A stretch of DNA of 27,918 nucleotides, from assembly GCA_021816565.1 (NCBI GenBank), contig JAKAXN010000011.1, positions 1 to 27,918 of the forward strand. Direction: 5' to 3'. Source of the stretch: Actinomycetes bacterium. GTDB taxonomy: Bacteria; Actinomycetota; Acidimicrobiia; Acidimicrobiales; Palsa-688. The position numbers and the translations under genes are program-made. Positions 19,739 through 27,318 of the stretch are shown here, piece after piece; the stretch's first letter is position 1, and each line of letters starts with the position of its first letter. The notes beneath the pieces are model-generated. The model worked only from the letters and a program-made list of their open reading frames with translations. It did not search any database and had not been told where the DNA came from.

Positions 19739-20778
19739 CCCCGACCATCGGTGTCTCCGACGTTCTGGCCCGGTCACGCCGGGCCATCCATCCCGCTCTG
19801 ACCGCGGCCATCGACCGGCTGGCGCCGGAGATACGTCAGATCGCCGCGTACCACATGGGCTGGACCGACAGCGACGGCAACCCGGTCGAGGCGCCCGGCG
19901 GGAAGGGGGTTCGCCCCACCCTGGCCATCCTCGGGGCCGAGGCCGCCTGGGCCGACCCGGAGGTGGGTGTCCCGGGCGGGGTGGCGGTGGAGCTGGTCCA
20001 CAACTTCTCGCTGATCCACGACGACATCATCGACACCGACACCGAGCGCCACCACCGGCCCACCGTGTGGTCGGCCTACGGGGTGGGCCCGGCCATCGTG
20101 GCGGGTGACGCCCTCCAGGTGCTGGCCCACCAGGTGCTGCTGGAGAGCAACCCGGCGACCGGCCCGGCGGCATCGGCGGACCTGGCCGACGCCACCGCCG
20201 CCATGATCGCCGGCCAGGCCGACGACATCGCCTTCGAGAAGCGCCGCAGCGTCAGCGTGGAGCAGTGCACCGCCATGTGCGCGGCCAAGACCGGGGCCCT
20301 GCTCGGGTCGGCCGCCTGCATCGGCGCCATCCTGGCCGGGGCTCCGGAGGCCACGGTCGGGGCGCTGCGTGACTACGGTCGGCACCTGGGCCTGGCCTTC
20401 CAGGCCATCGACGACCTGCTCGGTATCTGGGGTGACCCCGAACGGACCGGGAAGCCGGCCGGCGGGGACCTGCGCCAGCGCAAGAAGTCCATGCCGGTGG
20501 TGTCGGCCCTGGCCGCCGGCGGGGCCGAGGCCGACGAGCTCCGGGAGTTGATCCTCGGCCCGGAGGGCTCGACCGAGCCGCTGGCCCCGCTCGAGGGCGA
20601 CGAGGTGGAGAGGGCCCGCTACCTGGTGGAGGCGTGCGGCGGCCGGGAGTGGACCACCGTCCGGGCCAAGGCCAACCTCGACGCCGCCCTCGGGGCCCTC
20701 GAACGGGTGCGGCTGTCGGCCATCCCCCACCGGGATCTGGCCGACCTGGCCGTCTACGTGGTGGAGCGGGAGTCTTGA
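19735..20778 (+). CDS. Polyprenyl diphosphate synthase (probable FPP synthase)
   Basis: A trans-isoprenyl diphosphate synthase of 347 residues that probably makes the farnesyl diphosphate used by HpnC and HpnD. The first Asp-rich motif is DDIID at residues 96-100, preceded by the KGVRPTLAIL substrate block. The second is DDLLG at 226-230 followed by IWGD, so its last Asp is replaced by Gly, as in several actinobacterial family members. GTG 19735 overlaps the hpnE stop (GTGA) and has AGGAGGTGG just upstream, which settles the start. Chain length (C15 versus C20) cannot be told with certainty; the operon argues for C15. Confidence 0.93.
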   Translation: MTPTIGVSDVLARSRRAIHPALTAAIDRLAPEIRQIAAYHMGWTDSDGNPVEAPGGKGVRPTLAILGAEAAWADPEVGVPGGVAVELVHNFSLIHDDIIDTDTERHHRPTVWSAYGVGPAIVAGDALQVLAHQVLLESNPATGPAASADLADATAAMIAGQADDIAFEKRRSVSVEQCTAMCAAKTGALLGSAACIGAILAGAPEATVGALRDYGRHLGLAFQAIDDLLGIWGDPERTGKPAGGDLRQRKKSMPVVSALAAGGAEADELRELILGPEGSTEPLAPLEGDEVERARYLVEACGGREWTTVRAKANLDAALGALERVRLSAIPHRDLADLAVYVVERES

Positions 20779-22700
20779 CCGCTCTCGACAGCCCCACCCC
20801 CGGCGCCGCAGCCAGCCCGGTCGAGGACGCCAGCCGGGCCCTCAAGGCGGCCACCGACCACCTGATCGGACTGCAGAGCAGCGACGGCTGGTGGAAGGCC
20901 GAGCTCGAGACCAACGTGACCATGGACGCCGAGGACCTGATGCTGCGGCACTTCCTCGGCATCCTCGAGCCCGACCTGGCCGCCCGGTCCGCCCGCTGGA
21001 TCCGGGGCAACCAGAAACCGGACGGCACATGGGCCACCTTCCACGGGGGCCCCGGGGATCTGTCGGCCACCATCGAGGCCTACGTGGCCCTGCGCCTGGC
21101 CGGTGACAGCCCCGATGCCGGGCACATGCGCAAGGCCGCCGCGTGGGTGCGGTCACAGGGCGGCATCGCCGCCAGCCGGGTGTTCACCCGGATCTGGCTG
21201 GCGGTGGTCGGCCGCTGGAGCTGGGACGACCTGCCGGTGCTGCCCCCGGAGATCATGTTCCTGCCCCCGAAGGCGCCGCTCAACATCTACGACTTCGCCT
21301 GCTGGGCCCGCCAGACGGTCGTGGCCCTGACGGTGGTCATGTCGCTGCGGCCGGCCCGGCCGCTGCCTTTCACCCTGGACGAGCTGGGCGCCCAGCGCCC
21401 GGCACCCGAGCGTCCGTCGCTCACCAGCACCGCCGGACGGTTCCGGGCCCTCGACCGCCTGCTGCACCGCTACGAGGCCCTCCCCTCGTGGTTCCTGCCC
21501 CGCCGGCTCCTGCGCTCCGCGGCCATGGCCCGGGCCGAGCGGTGGATCATCCAGCGCCAGGAGGCCGACGGCCTGTGGGGAGGCATCCAGCCGCCGGTGG
21601 TCTACTCGGTGATAGCCCTGCACCTGCTCGGCTACCCGCTGGACCACCCGGTCCTCAAGGCCGCCTTCGACGGTCTCGACGGCTTCACCATCGAAGACGA
21701 CAAGGGCCGGCGCATCGAGGCCTGCCAGTCCCCGGTGTGGGACACGGCCCTGGCCGTGGTGGCCCTGTCCGACGCCGGACTGTCGGCCGACCACCCCTCG
21801 ATCCGGGACGGGGCCCGCTGGCTGCTCGGCGAGGAGGTCCGGGTCAAAGGCGACTGGGCGGTGCGCCGGCCGGAGCTCGAGCCGGGGGGCTGGGCCTTCG
21901 AGTTCGCCAACGACAACTATCCCGACACCGACGACACCGCCGAGGTGGTCATGGCACTGCGCCGGGCCGCCGGTCCCGGGACCGACCCGGACGGGATCGA
22001 CCAGGCCTGCCGACGGGCGGTGCGCTGGACGGTGGGCATGCAGAGCCGCTCGGGCGGGTGGGGGGCCTTCGACGCCGACAACAGCTCGGGGCTGGTCGCG
22101 GCCCTGCCCTTCTGCGACTTCGGCGAGGTCACCGACCCGCCCTCGGCGGACGTGACCGCCCACATAGTCGAGATGCTGGCCGAGGAACCGGGCGTCGACC
22201 CGGAGGTGATGCGCCGCGGCGTCGACTGGCTGTGGGGCCAGCAGGAGCCGGACGGCTCCTGGTTCGGCCGCTGGGGGGTCAACTACGTGTACGGGACCGG
22301 AGCGGCGGTGCCGGCCCTGGTCGCTGCCGGCACCCCCGGATCCGATCCCCGTATCCGCCGGGCCGTGGCCTGGCTGGAAGCCCACCAGAACGACGACGGC
22401 GGGTGGGGCGAGGACCTGCGCTCCTACGTGGACCGGTCCTGGCGGGGCCGGGGCAGCTCCACCGCGTCGCAGACGGCATGGGCGCTGCTGGCCCTGATCG
22501 CCGCCGGTGACGCCCACTCCCCCGCTGCGGAGCGCGGCGTGGAGTGGCTGGTGCGGACCCAGCGGCCCGACGGGACCTGGGACGAGCCCGAGTTCACGGG
22601 TACCGGATTCCCGTGGGACTTCACCATCAACTACCACCTGTACCGACTGGTGTGGCCGGTGATGGCTCTGGGCCGTTACCTGAAGGGGGACCAGAGCTGA
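20775..22700 (+). CDS. shc: Squalene-hopene cyclase
   Basis: Cyclises squalene to hopene and hopanol at the membrane. The 641-residue protein has the catalytic DXDD acid motif at Asp384-Thr-Asp386-Asp387 (PDTDDTAEVV), close to the position in the Alicyclobacillus enzyme. It also has many QW repeats (for example GSWFGRWGVNYVYGTGAAVP, GGWGEDLRSY, GTWDEPEFTGTGFP). The start is TTG 20775, overlapping the stop of the polyprenyl synthase (TTGA) with a purine-rich site GGAGCGGGAG before it. The C-terminal block PWDFTINYHLYRLVWPVMAL is intact, so the enzyme looks complete. Also named hpnF. Confidence 0.97.
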   Translation: MTALDSPTPGAAASPVEDASRALKAATDHLIGLQSSDGWWKAELETNVTMDAEDLMLRHFLGILEPDLAARSARWIRGNQKPDGTWATFHGGPGDLSATIEAYVALRLAGDSPDAGHMRKAAAWVRSQGGIAASRVFTRIWLAVVGRWSWDDLPVLPPEIMFLPPKAPLNIYDFACWARQTVVALTVVMSLRPARPLPFTLDELGAQRPAPERPSLTSTAGRFRALDRLLHRYEALPSWFLPRRLLRSAAMARAERWIIQRQEADGLWGGIQPPVVYSVIALHLLGYPLDHPVLKAAFDGLDGFTIEDDKGRRIEACQSPVWDTALAVVALSDAGLSADHPSIRDGARWLLGEEVRVKGDWAVRRPELEPGGWAFEFANDNYPDTDDTAEVVMALRRAAGPGTDPDGIDQACRRAVRWTVGMQSRSGGWGAFDADNSSGLVAALPFCDFGEVTDPPSADVTAHIVEMLAEEPGVDPEVMRRGVDWLWGQQEPDGSWFGRWGVNYVYGTGAAVPALVAAGTPGSDPRIRRAVAWLEAHQNDDGGWGEDLRSYVDRSWRGRGSSTASQTAWALLALIAAGDAHSPAAERGVEWLVRTQRPDGTWDEPEFTGTGFPWDFTINYHLYRLVWPVMALGRYLKGDQS

Positions 22701-24202
22701 CGTCCGACCTGATAGTCATGGCCCCGCTGCGCCTCGAGGCGCGCGCCGTCACCCGGGGAGCACCCGACCTCGACGTGGTGCGCACCGGGGCCGGCCCGGC
22801 CCGGGCGACGGCGAGCGCCGGGACGCTGGTCGCGTCGCGCCGGCCCAGCGCGGTGGCCGTGGCCGGCGTGGCCGGCGGGCTGCTCCCGGGTATCCAGCCC
22901 GGGACCATCGTCGTCGCCGACCGGGTCCTGGCCGAGGACGGAACGGTGGTGGCGGTCCTCGAGTCGGCCGGCATCATCGCCGCGGAGCTGCGCGACCGGG
23001 GCGCCCCGGTCACCGTCGGCCCGGTCATCTCCACCCCCAGGCTGGTGGAGGGGGCGGCCCGCCGGGCCGACCTGGCGGCCACCGGGGCCCTGGCCGTGGA
23101 CTGCGAGACCGCCTGCCTCCTCGGCGCCCCGTGGGGCGTACCGGCCGCCGTGGTGCGGGTCATCGCCGACACCCCCGAGCGGGAGCTGCGGTCGCTGGCC
23201 ACCTTGAGCGGAGGGGTGAAGGCCCTGAAGGGGCTGAGCGCAGCGGCCCCGGTCCTCTACGGCTGGGGCCGGACGGTCGCCACCCGTCAGGTGCTCCTGG
23301 CCGGACCCCGGTCGTTCTGCGCCGGGGTGGAGCGGGCCATCGCCACCGTGGAACGGGCCCTGGAGCGCTACGGCCGCCCGCTGTACGTCCGGCGCCAGAT
23401 CGTCCACAACCGCCACGTGGTGCAGGATCTCGAGGAGCGGGGGGCGGTGTTCGTCCAGGAGCTCGACGAGGTCCCGCCCGGCTCCACGGTGGTGCTGTCC
23501 GCCCACGGGGTGGCACCCGGGGTCCGCCGGGAGGCGGAGGCCCGGGAGCTCACCGTGGTGGACGCCACCTGCCCGCTGGTGGCCAAGGTGCACCGGGAGG
23601 TCCGCCGCTTCGCCGACCGGGGCTACCAGATGGTGCTGATCGGTCACGCCGGCCACGACGAGACCGAGGGGACCCTCGGCGAGTCGGACGACATCAGCCT
23701 GGTCACCACCGTCGAGGACATCGACAAGCTGGACGTCCGCGATCCCGACCGGCTGGCCTACATCACCCAGACCACGCTGTCGCCGACCGACGTGGCCGGC
23801 ATCGTGTCGGAGCTGTCCGGGCGCTACCCGGCCGTGGTCGGGCCCCATGCCGCCGACATCTGCTACGCCACCCAGAACCGCCAGGACGCGGTGGTGGCCA
23901 TCGCCGAGGAATGCGACCTGATGATCGTGGTCGGCTCCTCCAACTCTTCCAATGCGGCCCGGCTGGTCGAGGTGTCCGAGCGGGCCGGCTGCCGGGCCGT
24001 CCTGGTCGAGGACGAGAGCGAGCTGCGCTTCGAGTGGCTGCGCTACGCCGGCACGGTCGGCGTCACCGCCGCCGCCTCCACCCCGCCGCACCTGGTCGAG
24101 CGGGTAGTAATCGCCCTGCGGGGCGTCGGTGCGCTTTCGGTGGAGACGCGCACCACCCGCACAGAAAACGTCAATTTCCCCCTTCCCATGGAGGTTCGAT
24201 AG
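22697..24202 (+). CDS. Fusion of HpnG (adenosylhopane phosphorylase) and IspH
   Basis: One open frame of about 501 residues joining two enzymes. Residues 1-198 match HpnG, a nucleoside-phosphorylase-fold protein that removes adenine from adenosylhopane to give ribosylhopane (VAGVAGGLLPGIQPGTIVVA block and AVDCETACLLGA motif). Residues 199-501 are a complete IspH, the 4Fe-4S HMBPP reductase that makes IPP and DMAPP. Cluster cysteines are at 208 (PRSFCAGVE), 292 (DATCPLV) and 389 (DICYATQ), and SAHGV, the TEGTLGE glutamate, TQTTLS and SSNSSN are all present. The start is unclear: CTG 22697 overlaps the shc stop (CTGA) with AAGGGGGA upstream; ATG 22718 is the conventional choice. An internal GTG at 23291 could start IspH alone, but no ribosome site precedes it. 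Confidence 0.9.
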   Translation: MTSDLIVMAPLRLEARAVTRGAPDLDVVRTGAGPARATASAGTLVASRRPSAVAVAGVAGGLLPGIQPGTIVVADRVLAEDGTVVAVLESAGIIAAELRDRGAPVTVGPVISTPRLVEGAARRADLAATGALAVDCETACLLGAPWGVPAAVVRVIADTPERELRSLATLSGGVKALKGLSAAAPVLYGWGRTVATRQVLLAGPRSFCAGVERAIATVERALERYGRPLYVRRQIVHNRHVVQDLEERGAVFVQELDEVPPGSTVVLSAHGVAPGVRREAEARELTVVDATCPLVAKVHREVRRFADRGYQMVLIGHAGHDETEGTLGESDDISLVTTVEDIDKLDVRDPDRLAYITQTTLSPTDVAGIVSELSGRYPAVVGPHAADICYATQNRQDAVVAIAEECDLMIVVGSSNSSNAARLVEVSERAGCRAVLVEDESELRFEWLRYAGTVGVTAAASTPPHLVERVVIALRGVGALSVETRTTRTENVNFPLPMEVR

Positions 24203-25207
24203 ATGGGAATCCCCCTACGTCAGAGCGTCAAGATCGGTAGCTACCTGGCCCGCCAGAAGCTGACCGGGCGGGACAAGTTCCCGCTGATCGTCGAGCTCGA
24301 ACCGCTGTTCGCCTGCAACCTCGAGTGCAACGGATGCGGCAAGATCCAGTACCCCACCGATGTCCTACGCAAGCGCCTGAGCGTGGAGCAGGCGGTCGGC
24401 GCCATCGAGGAGTGCGGCGCCCCGATGGTGTCCATCGCCGGTGGTGAGCCGCTGCTCCACCCCGAGATCGACAAGATGACCAAGGAGCTCCTCGACCGGG
24501 GACGCTTCGTGTACCTGTGCACCAATGCCCTGCTGCTCCAGCGCAAGATCGACCGGTTCGAGCCCCACGACCGCTTCAGCTGGGTGGTCCACATCGACGG
24601 TCTGCGGGAGCGCCACGACGAGTCGGTGAGCCGTGAGGGCACCTTCGACAAGGCGGTGGCGGCCATCAAGCTGGCCAAGGAGAAGGGCTTCAAGGTCACC
24701 ACCAACAGCACCTTCTTCAACACCGACTCCCCCAAGACGGTGCGCGAGGTGCTGGACTTCCTCAACGACGAGCTGGAGGTCGACCAGATGATGATCTCCC
24801 CCGGCTACGCCTATGAGAAGGCTCCCGACCAGGTGCACTTCTTGAGCACGAGGTCCTCGCACGAGCTCTTCGCCGAGGCGTTCGCCGACGGCAAGCGCAA
24901 GCACTGGCGGTTGAACCACAGCCCGCTGTTCCTGGACTTCCTGGAGGGCAAGGTGGAGTTCGAGTGCACGCCCTGGGGTATCCCCAGCTACTCGGTGTTC
25001 GGCTGGCAGCGGCCGTGCTACCTGATGGCCGATGGCTACACCGAGACCTACCAGGAGCTCATCGAGACCACCGACTGGGACAAGTACGGCCGGGGCAAGG
25101 ATCCCCGCTGCGCCAACTGCATGGCCCACTGCGGCTACGAGCCCAGCGCGGTGATGGCGACCACAAAATCCCTGAGGCAATCCATACGGGCCGCCGTCAG
25201 CGCTTAA
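24203..25207 (+). CDS. hpnH: Adenosyl-hopene transferase HpnH (radical SAM)
   Basis: HpnH joins the 5'-deoxyadenosyl group to hopene, the first step of extended hopanoid side-chain synthesis. The 334-residue protein has the radical SAM cluster motif CNLECNGC (Cys38, Cys42, Cys45), the GGEPLLHPEI SAM-binding block and the HIDGLRERHD segment. The C-terminal part has an extra Cys group CANCMAHCG and a WQRPCYLMADGY block typical of the HpnH subgroup. The ATG follows directly after the TAG stop of hpnG-ispH with no spacer; GGAGG lies about ten bases upstream. The substrate comes from shc and the product goes to the HpnG half of the upstream gene. Confidence 0.96.
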   Translation: MGIPLRQSVKIGSYLARQKLTGRDKFPLIVELEPLFACNLECNGCGKIQYPTDVLRKRLSVEQAVGAIEECGAPMVSIAGGEPLLHPEIDKMTKELLDRGRFVYLCTNALLLQRKIDRFEPHDRFSWVVHIDGLRERHDESVSREGTFDKAVAAIKLAKEKGFKVTTNSTFFNTDSPKTVREVLDFLNDELEVDQMMISPGYAYEKAPDQVHFLSTRSSHELFAEAFADGKRKHWRLNHSPLFLDFLEGKVEFECTPWGIPSYSVFGWQRPCYLMADGYTETYQELIETTDWDKYGRGKDPRCANCMAHCGYEPSAVMATTKSLRQSIRAAVSA

Positions 25208-25218
25208 CTTGTAGGCCC

Positions 25219-26589
25219 ATGGGGTTCGATCTGCCTGGTTTGATTGCGGCTCGGGGCGGCGAGGGGGCTGATCTGTGGGCCAAGTACCTGAATCCCCAGA
25301 CGGCCAAGGTGCTGCGCTCCATCGGCTTCGACCGCCAATGGGTCCGGGCCGAGGGTCCCTACCTGTGGGACGGCAGCGGCGAGCGTTACCTGGACTGGCT
25401 GGCCGGCTTCGGGGTGTTCGGCCTGGGCCGCAACCATCCGGTGGTCCGCAAGGCCATCCACGACGTCCTCGACGCCGACCTGGCCGACCTGGTCAAGATG
25501 GACACCCCGCTGCTGGCCGGCCTGCTGAGCGAGGCCCTCATCGAGCGAGCCCCGTACCTGGACCGGGTGTATCTGTGCAACAGCGGCACCGAGGCGGTGG
25601 AGACCGCCCTGAAGTTCGCCCGCTACGCCACCGGCCGGGGTCGGGTCCTGTACTGCTCCCACGCCTACCACGGCCTCACCGCCGGTTCGCTGTCGGTCAA
25701 CGGCGGGTCGGACTTCCGGGACGGGTTCGGCCCGCTGCTGCCCGGCACGCTGATCCCCTTCGGGGACCTCGACGCCCTGCGCCGGGAGCTGGCGGCCGGC
25801 GACGTGGCAGCCCTGATCGTCGAACCGGTCCAGGGCAAGGGTGTCCATGTGGCCCCGCCCGGCTACCTGGCCGAGGCGGCCGAGCTGCTCCACGCCAAGG
25901 GCGCGCTGCTGATCTGCGACGAGGTCCAGAGCGGCCTGGGCCGGTCCGGGAAGTTCTTCAGTTTCGAGTACGACGAGGTCCGCCCCGACCTGGTGACGGT
26001 GGCCAAGACCCTCTCCGGCGGGGTGGTCCCGGTGGCCGCCACCCTCGGTACCGAGCAGGTCTTCTCCAGGGTGTACTCCTCCATGACCAGGGTGCTGGTG
26101 CACGACACGACCTACAGTCACAACAACACGGGGGCGGCGGCCGGGCTGGCCGCGCTCGCCGTGCTCGACGACGAGGGCCTGATCGCCAATGCCGCGGACC
26201 GGGGTGCCCAGCTGACCGCCGAGCTGCGCCGGATGGCGGAGGAGTACGAGTTCATCACCGACGTCCGGGGCCGGGGCCTGATGATCGGCATCGAGTTCGG
26301 GATGCCCCAGTCGCTCCGGCTGCGGGCCCGCTACGCCCCGCTGAGCGCGGCCCGCAAGGGTCTGTTCACCCAGATCGTGGTGTGCGCCCTGTTCGACCAG
26401 CACCGCATCCTGACCCAGACGGCCGGCGATCACATGGACGTGCTGAAGCTCCTCCCGCCGCTGGTCACCACCGGTGAGGACATCGAATGGTTCGTGACCG
26501 CCTTCCGGGCGGTGATGGATTCGGTGTCGGCCAGCTCCCGGCCCATCTGGCAATTCGCCAAGGGCCTGACCCGGGCCGTCGGCGGGTGA
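25219..26589 (+). CDS. hpnO: Class III aminotransferase HpnO
   Basis: A PLP-dependent aminotransferase of 456 residues, probably making the C35 amino group of aminobacteriohopanetriol from the ribosylhopane-derived intermediate. Class III features: YLCNSGTEAVETALKFAR phosphate-binding block, HAYHGLT, LLICDEVQSGLGRSGKFF with the PLP-contacting Asp, and Lys263 in TVAKTLSGG as the Schiff-base lysine. ATG 25219 lies 11 bases after the hpnH stop; the longer frame reaching back into hpnH is a shadow. As the last gene of the hopanoid set, its specificity is inferred from context. Other class III transaminases share these motifs, so the substrate remains an inference. Confidence 0.9.
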   Translation: MGFDLPGLIAARGGEGADLWAKYLNPQTAKVLRSIGFDRQWVRAEGPYLWDGSGERYLDWLAGFGVFGLGRNHPVVRKAIHDVLDADLADLVKMDTPLLAGLLSEALIERAPYLDRVYLCNSGTEAVETALKFARYATGRGRVLYCSHAYHGLTAGSLSVNGGSDFRDGFGPLLPGTLIPFGDLDALRRELAAGDVAALIVEPVQGKGVHVAPPGYLAEAAELLHAKGALLICDEVQSGLGRSGKFFSFEYDEVRPDLVTVAKTLSGGVVPVAATLGTEQVFSRVYSSMTRVLVHDTTYSHNNTGAAAGLAALAVLDDEGLIANAADRGAQLTAELRRMAEEYEFITDVRGRGLMIGIEFGMPQSLRLRARYAPLSAARKGLFTQIVVCALFDQHRILTQTAGDHMDVLKLLPPLVTTGEDIEWFVTAFRAVMDSVSASSRPIWQFAKGLTRAVGG

Positions 26590-26666
26590 CCAACGGCCGG
26601 CGCCGAGATGCGCGCGAACCCGTAGAATGATGAGGTTGAGTTCCGGCTGGCCCCACGGCCGCCCGT

Positions 26667-26906
26667 ATGAGAGGAGTAGTGCTGGCTCAAGGTAAGGAGG
26701 ACGCCATCGTGCTGGAAGGCACGGTGAGCGAGGCCCTCAAGAACGCCATGTTCAAGGTCCAGTTGGCCAACGGTCACGAAGTTCTGGCCCACAACTCCGG
26801 CAAGATGCGGATGAACCGCATCCGGGTCCTGCCGGGAGACAAGGTCCAGGTCGAGATCAGCCCCTACGACCTGACCCGGGGCCGCATCACCTACCGCTAC
26901 AAGTAG
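26667..26906 (+). CDS. infA: Translation initiation factor IF-1
   Basis: An S1/OB-fold initiation factor that binds the 30S A site. The 79-residue frame contains the IF-1 signature [20 protein letters not shown], then [19 protein letters not shown] and [15 protein letters not shown]. The N terminus is longer than usual by about seven residues: ATG 26667 has no ribosome site, and GTG 26679 (75 residues) has GAGGAG too close, so the exact start is open. A TAGAAT -10-like box at 26623-26628 may belong to its promoter. It stands alone here, away from the usual rpmJ-rpsM ribosomal operon, so it may be a second copy. A strong hairpin follows. Confidence 0.95.
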   Translation: MRGVVLAQGKEDAIVLEGTVSEALKNAMFKVQLANGHEVLAHNSGKMRMNRIRVLPGDKVQVEISPYDLTRGRITYRYK

Positions 26907-26918
26907 CCCGCATTCCCC

Positions 26919-26948
26919 GCCGGCCGGGCCCTTACCGGGCCGGCCGGT
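26919..26948 (+). terminator. GC-rich hairpin after infA
   Basis: A stem of 12 pairs with one bulged G (26926) closes a five-base TTACC loop: GCCGGCC and GGCCC on the left against GGGCC and GGCCGGT on the right. No T-run follows, as is common in high-GC actinobacteria. It sits 13 bases past the infA stop and probably ends that transcript. Confidence 0.65.
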
Positions 26949-26953
26949 CCGGA

Positions 26954-26987
26954 CCGGCACCCAGACGATGCCGGCACCCAGACGATG
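26954..26987. repeat. Perfect 17-bp tandem duplication
   Basis: CCGGCACCCAGACGATG occurs twice head to tail with no mismatch, between the infA hairpin and the small minus-strand gene. The recent look suggests slippage; no function is evident. A downstream GGGAGCGCCGCCCCCGAGGCGGCGCTC stretch also folds back on itself, and may serve as terminator for the minus-strand genes. Confidence 0.8.
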
Positions 26988-26989
26988 GG

Positions 26990-27013
26990 AGCGCCGCCCC
27001 CGAGGCGGCGCTC
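26990..27013 (-). terminator. Possible terminator hairpin for minus-strand genes
   Basis: GAGCGCCGCC and GGCGGCGCTC form a perfect 10-bp stem with a four-base CCCG/CGGG-type loop. The stem covers the stop codon of the minus-strand small gene at 27012-27014, so it lies exactly where its transcript would end. No T-run follows on the minus strand, so the role is inferred from stem strength and position. Confidence 0.5.
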
Positions 27014-27281
27014 AGTCGTCTTCGGCGGGATCGGCCAGGAGGCCGTTGGCGGCCGCCAGCGCCGTCCCGGCCCGGACGGCCTCTTCGTATACCGCGGTCA
27101 GGTGGCGCGTGGCCACGTTGGGGTCGAACGCCAGCGGCGGCGCCCCGAGGGAGCGGACCAGCACGCCCGGTTCGGGGGTGGGCCGGATGCTGGTGGTCGC
27201 CTCGGCGGGCTGGTAGTCGGCCCCCCAGAAACGCTGCTCCGCCAGCCGGCGCGACGCCGCCGGGCGCCTGCGCTTGCTCAC
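27012..27281 (-). CDS. Small conserved-looking hypothetical protein
   Basis: An 89-residue protein that I do not recognise. The N terminus is basic (SKRRRPAASRRLAEQRFWG), followed by a proline-rich middle and a helical C-terminal part that ends with an acidic tail. The GTG start has AAGGAG about seven bases upstream, a good site. The gene is 37 bp downstream of the SNF2 helicase stop on the same strand and is probably cotranscribed with it. No metal motif or membrane segment is present. In related actinobacteria a short protein of this kind beside a SNF2/SWIM-zinc-finger pair would not be surprising, but I cannot assign a function. Confidence 0.7.
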   Translation of the reverse strand: MSKRRRPAASRRLAEQRFWGADYQPAEATTSIRPTPEPGVLVRSLGAPPLAFDPNVATRHLTAVYEEAVRAGTALAAANGLLADPAEDD

Positions 27282-27318
27282 CGCCGCTCCTTCCCGGGCA
27301 GATGGCCGGACCGGCCGG

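Noticed and set aside
24964..25218. N-terminal extension of the HpnO frame into hpnH
   Set aside because: It lies inside the conserved end of hpnH and has no class III aminotransferase similarity; ATG 25219 fits the family.
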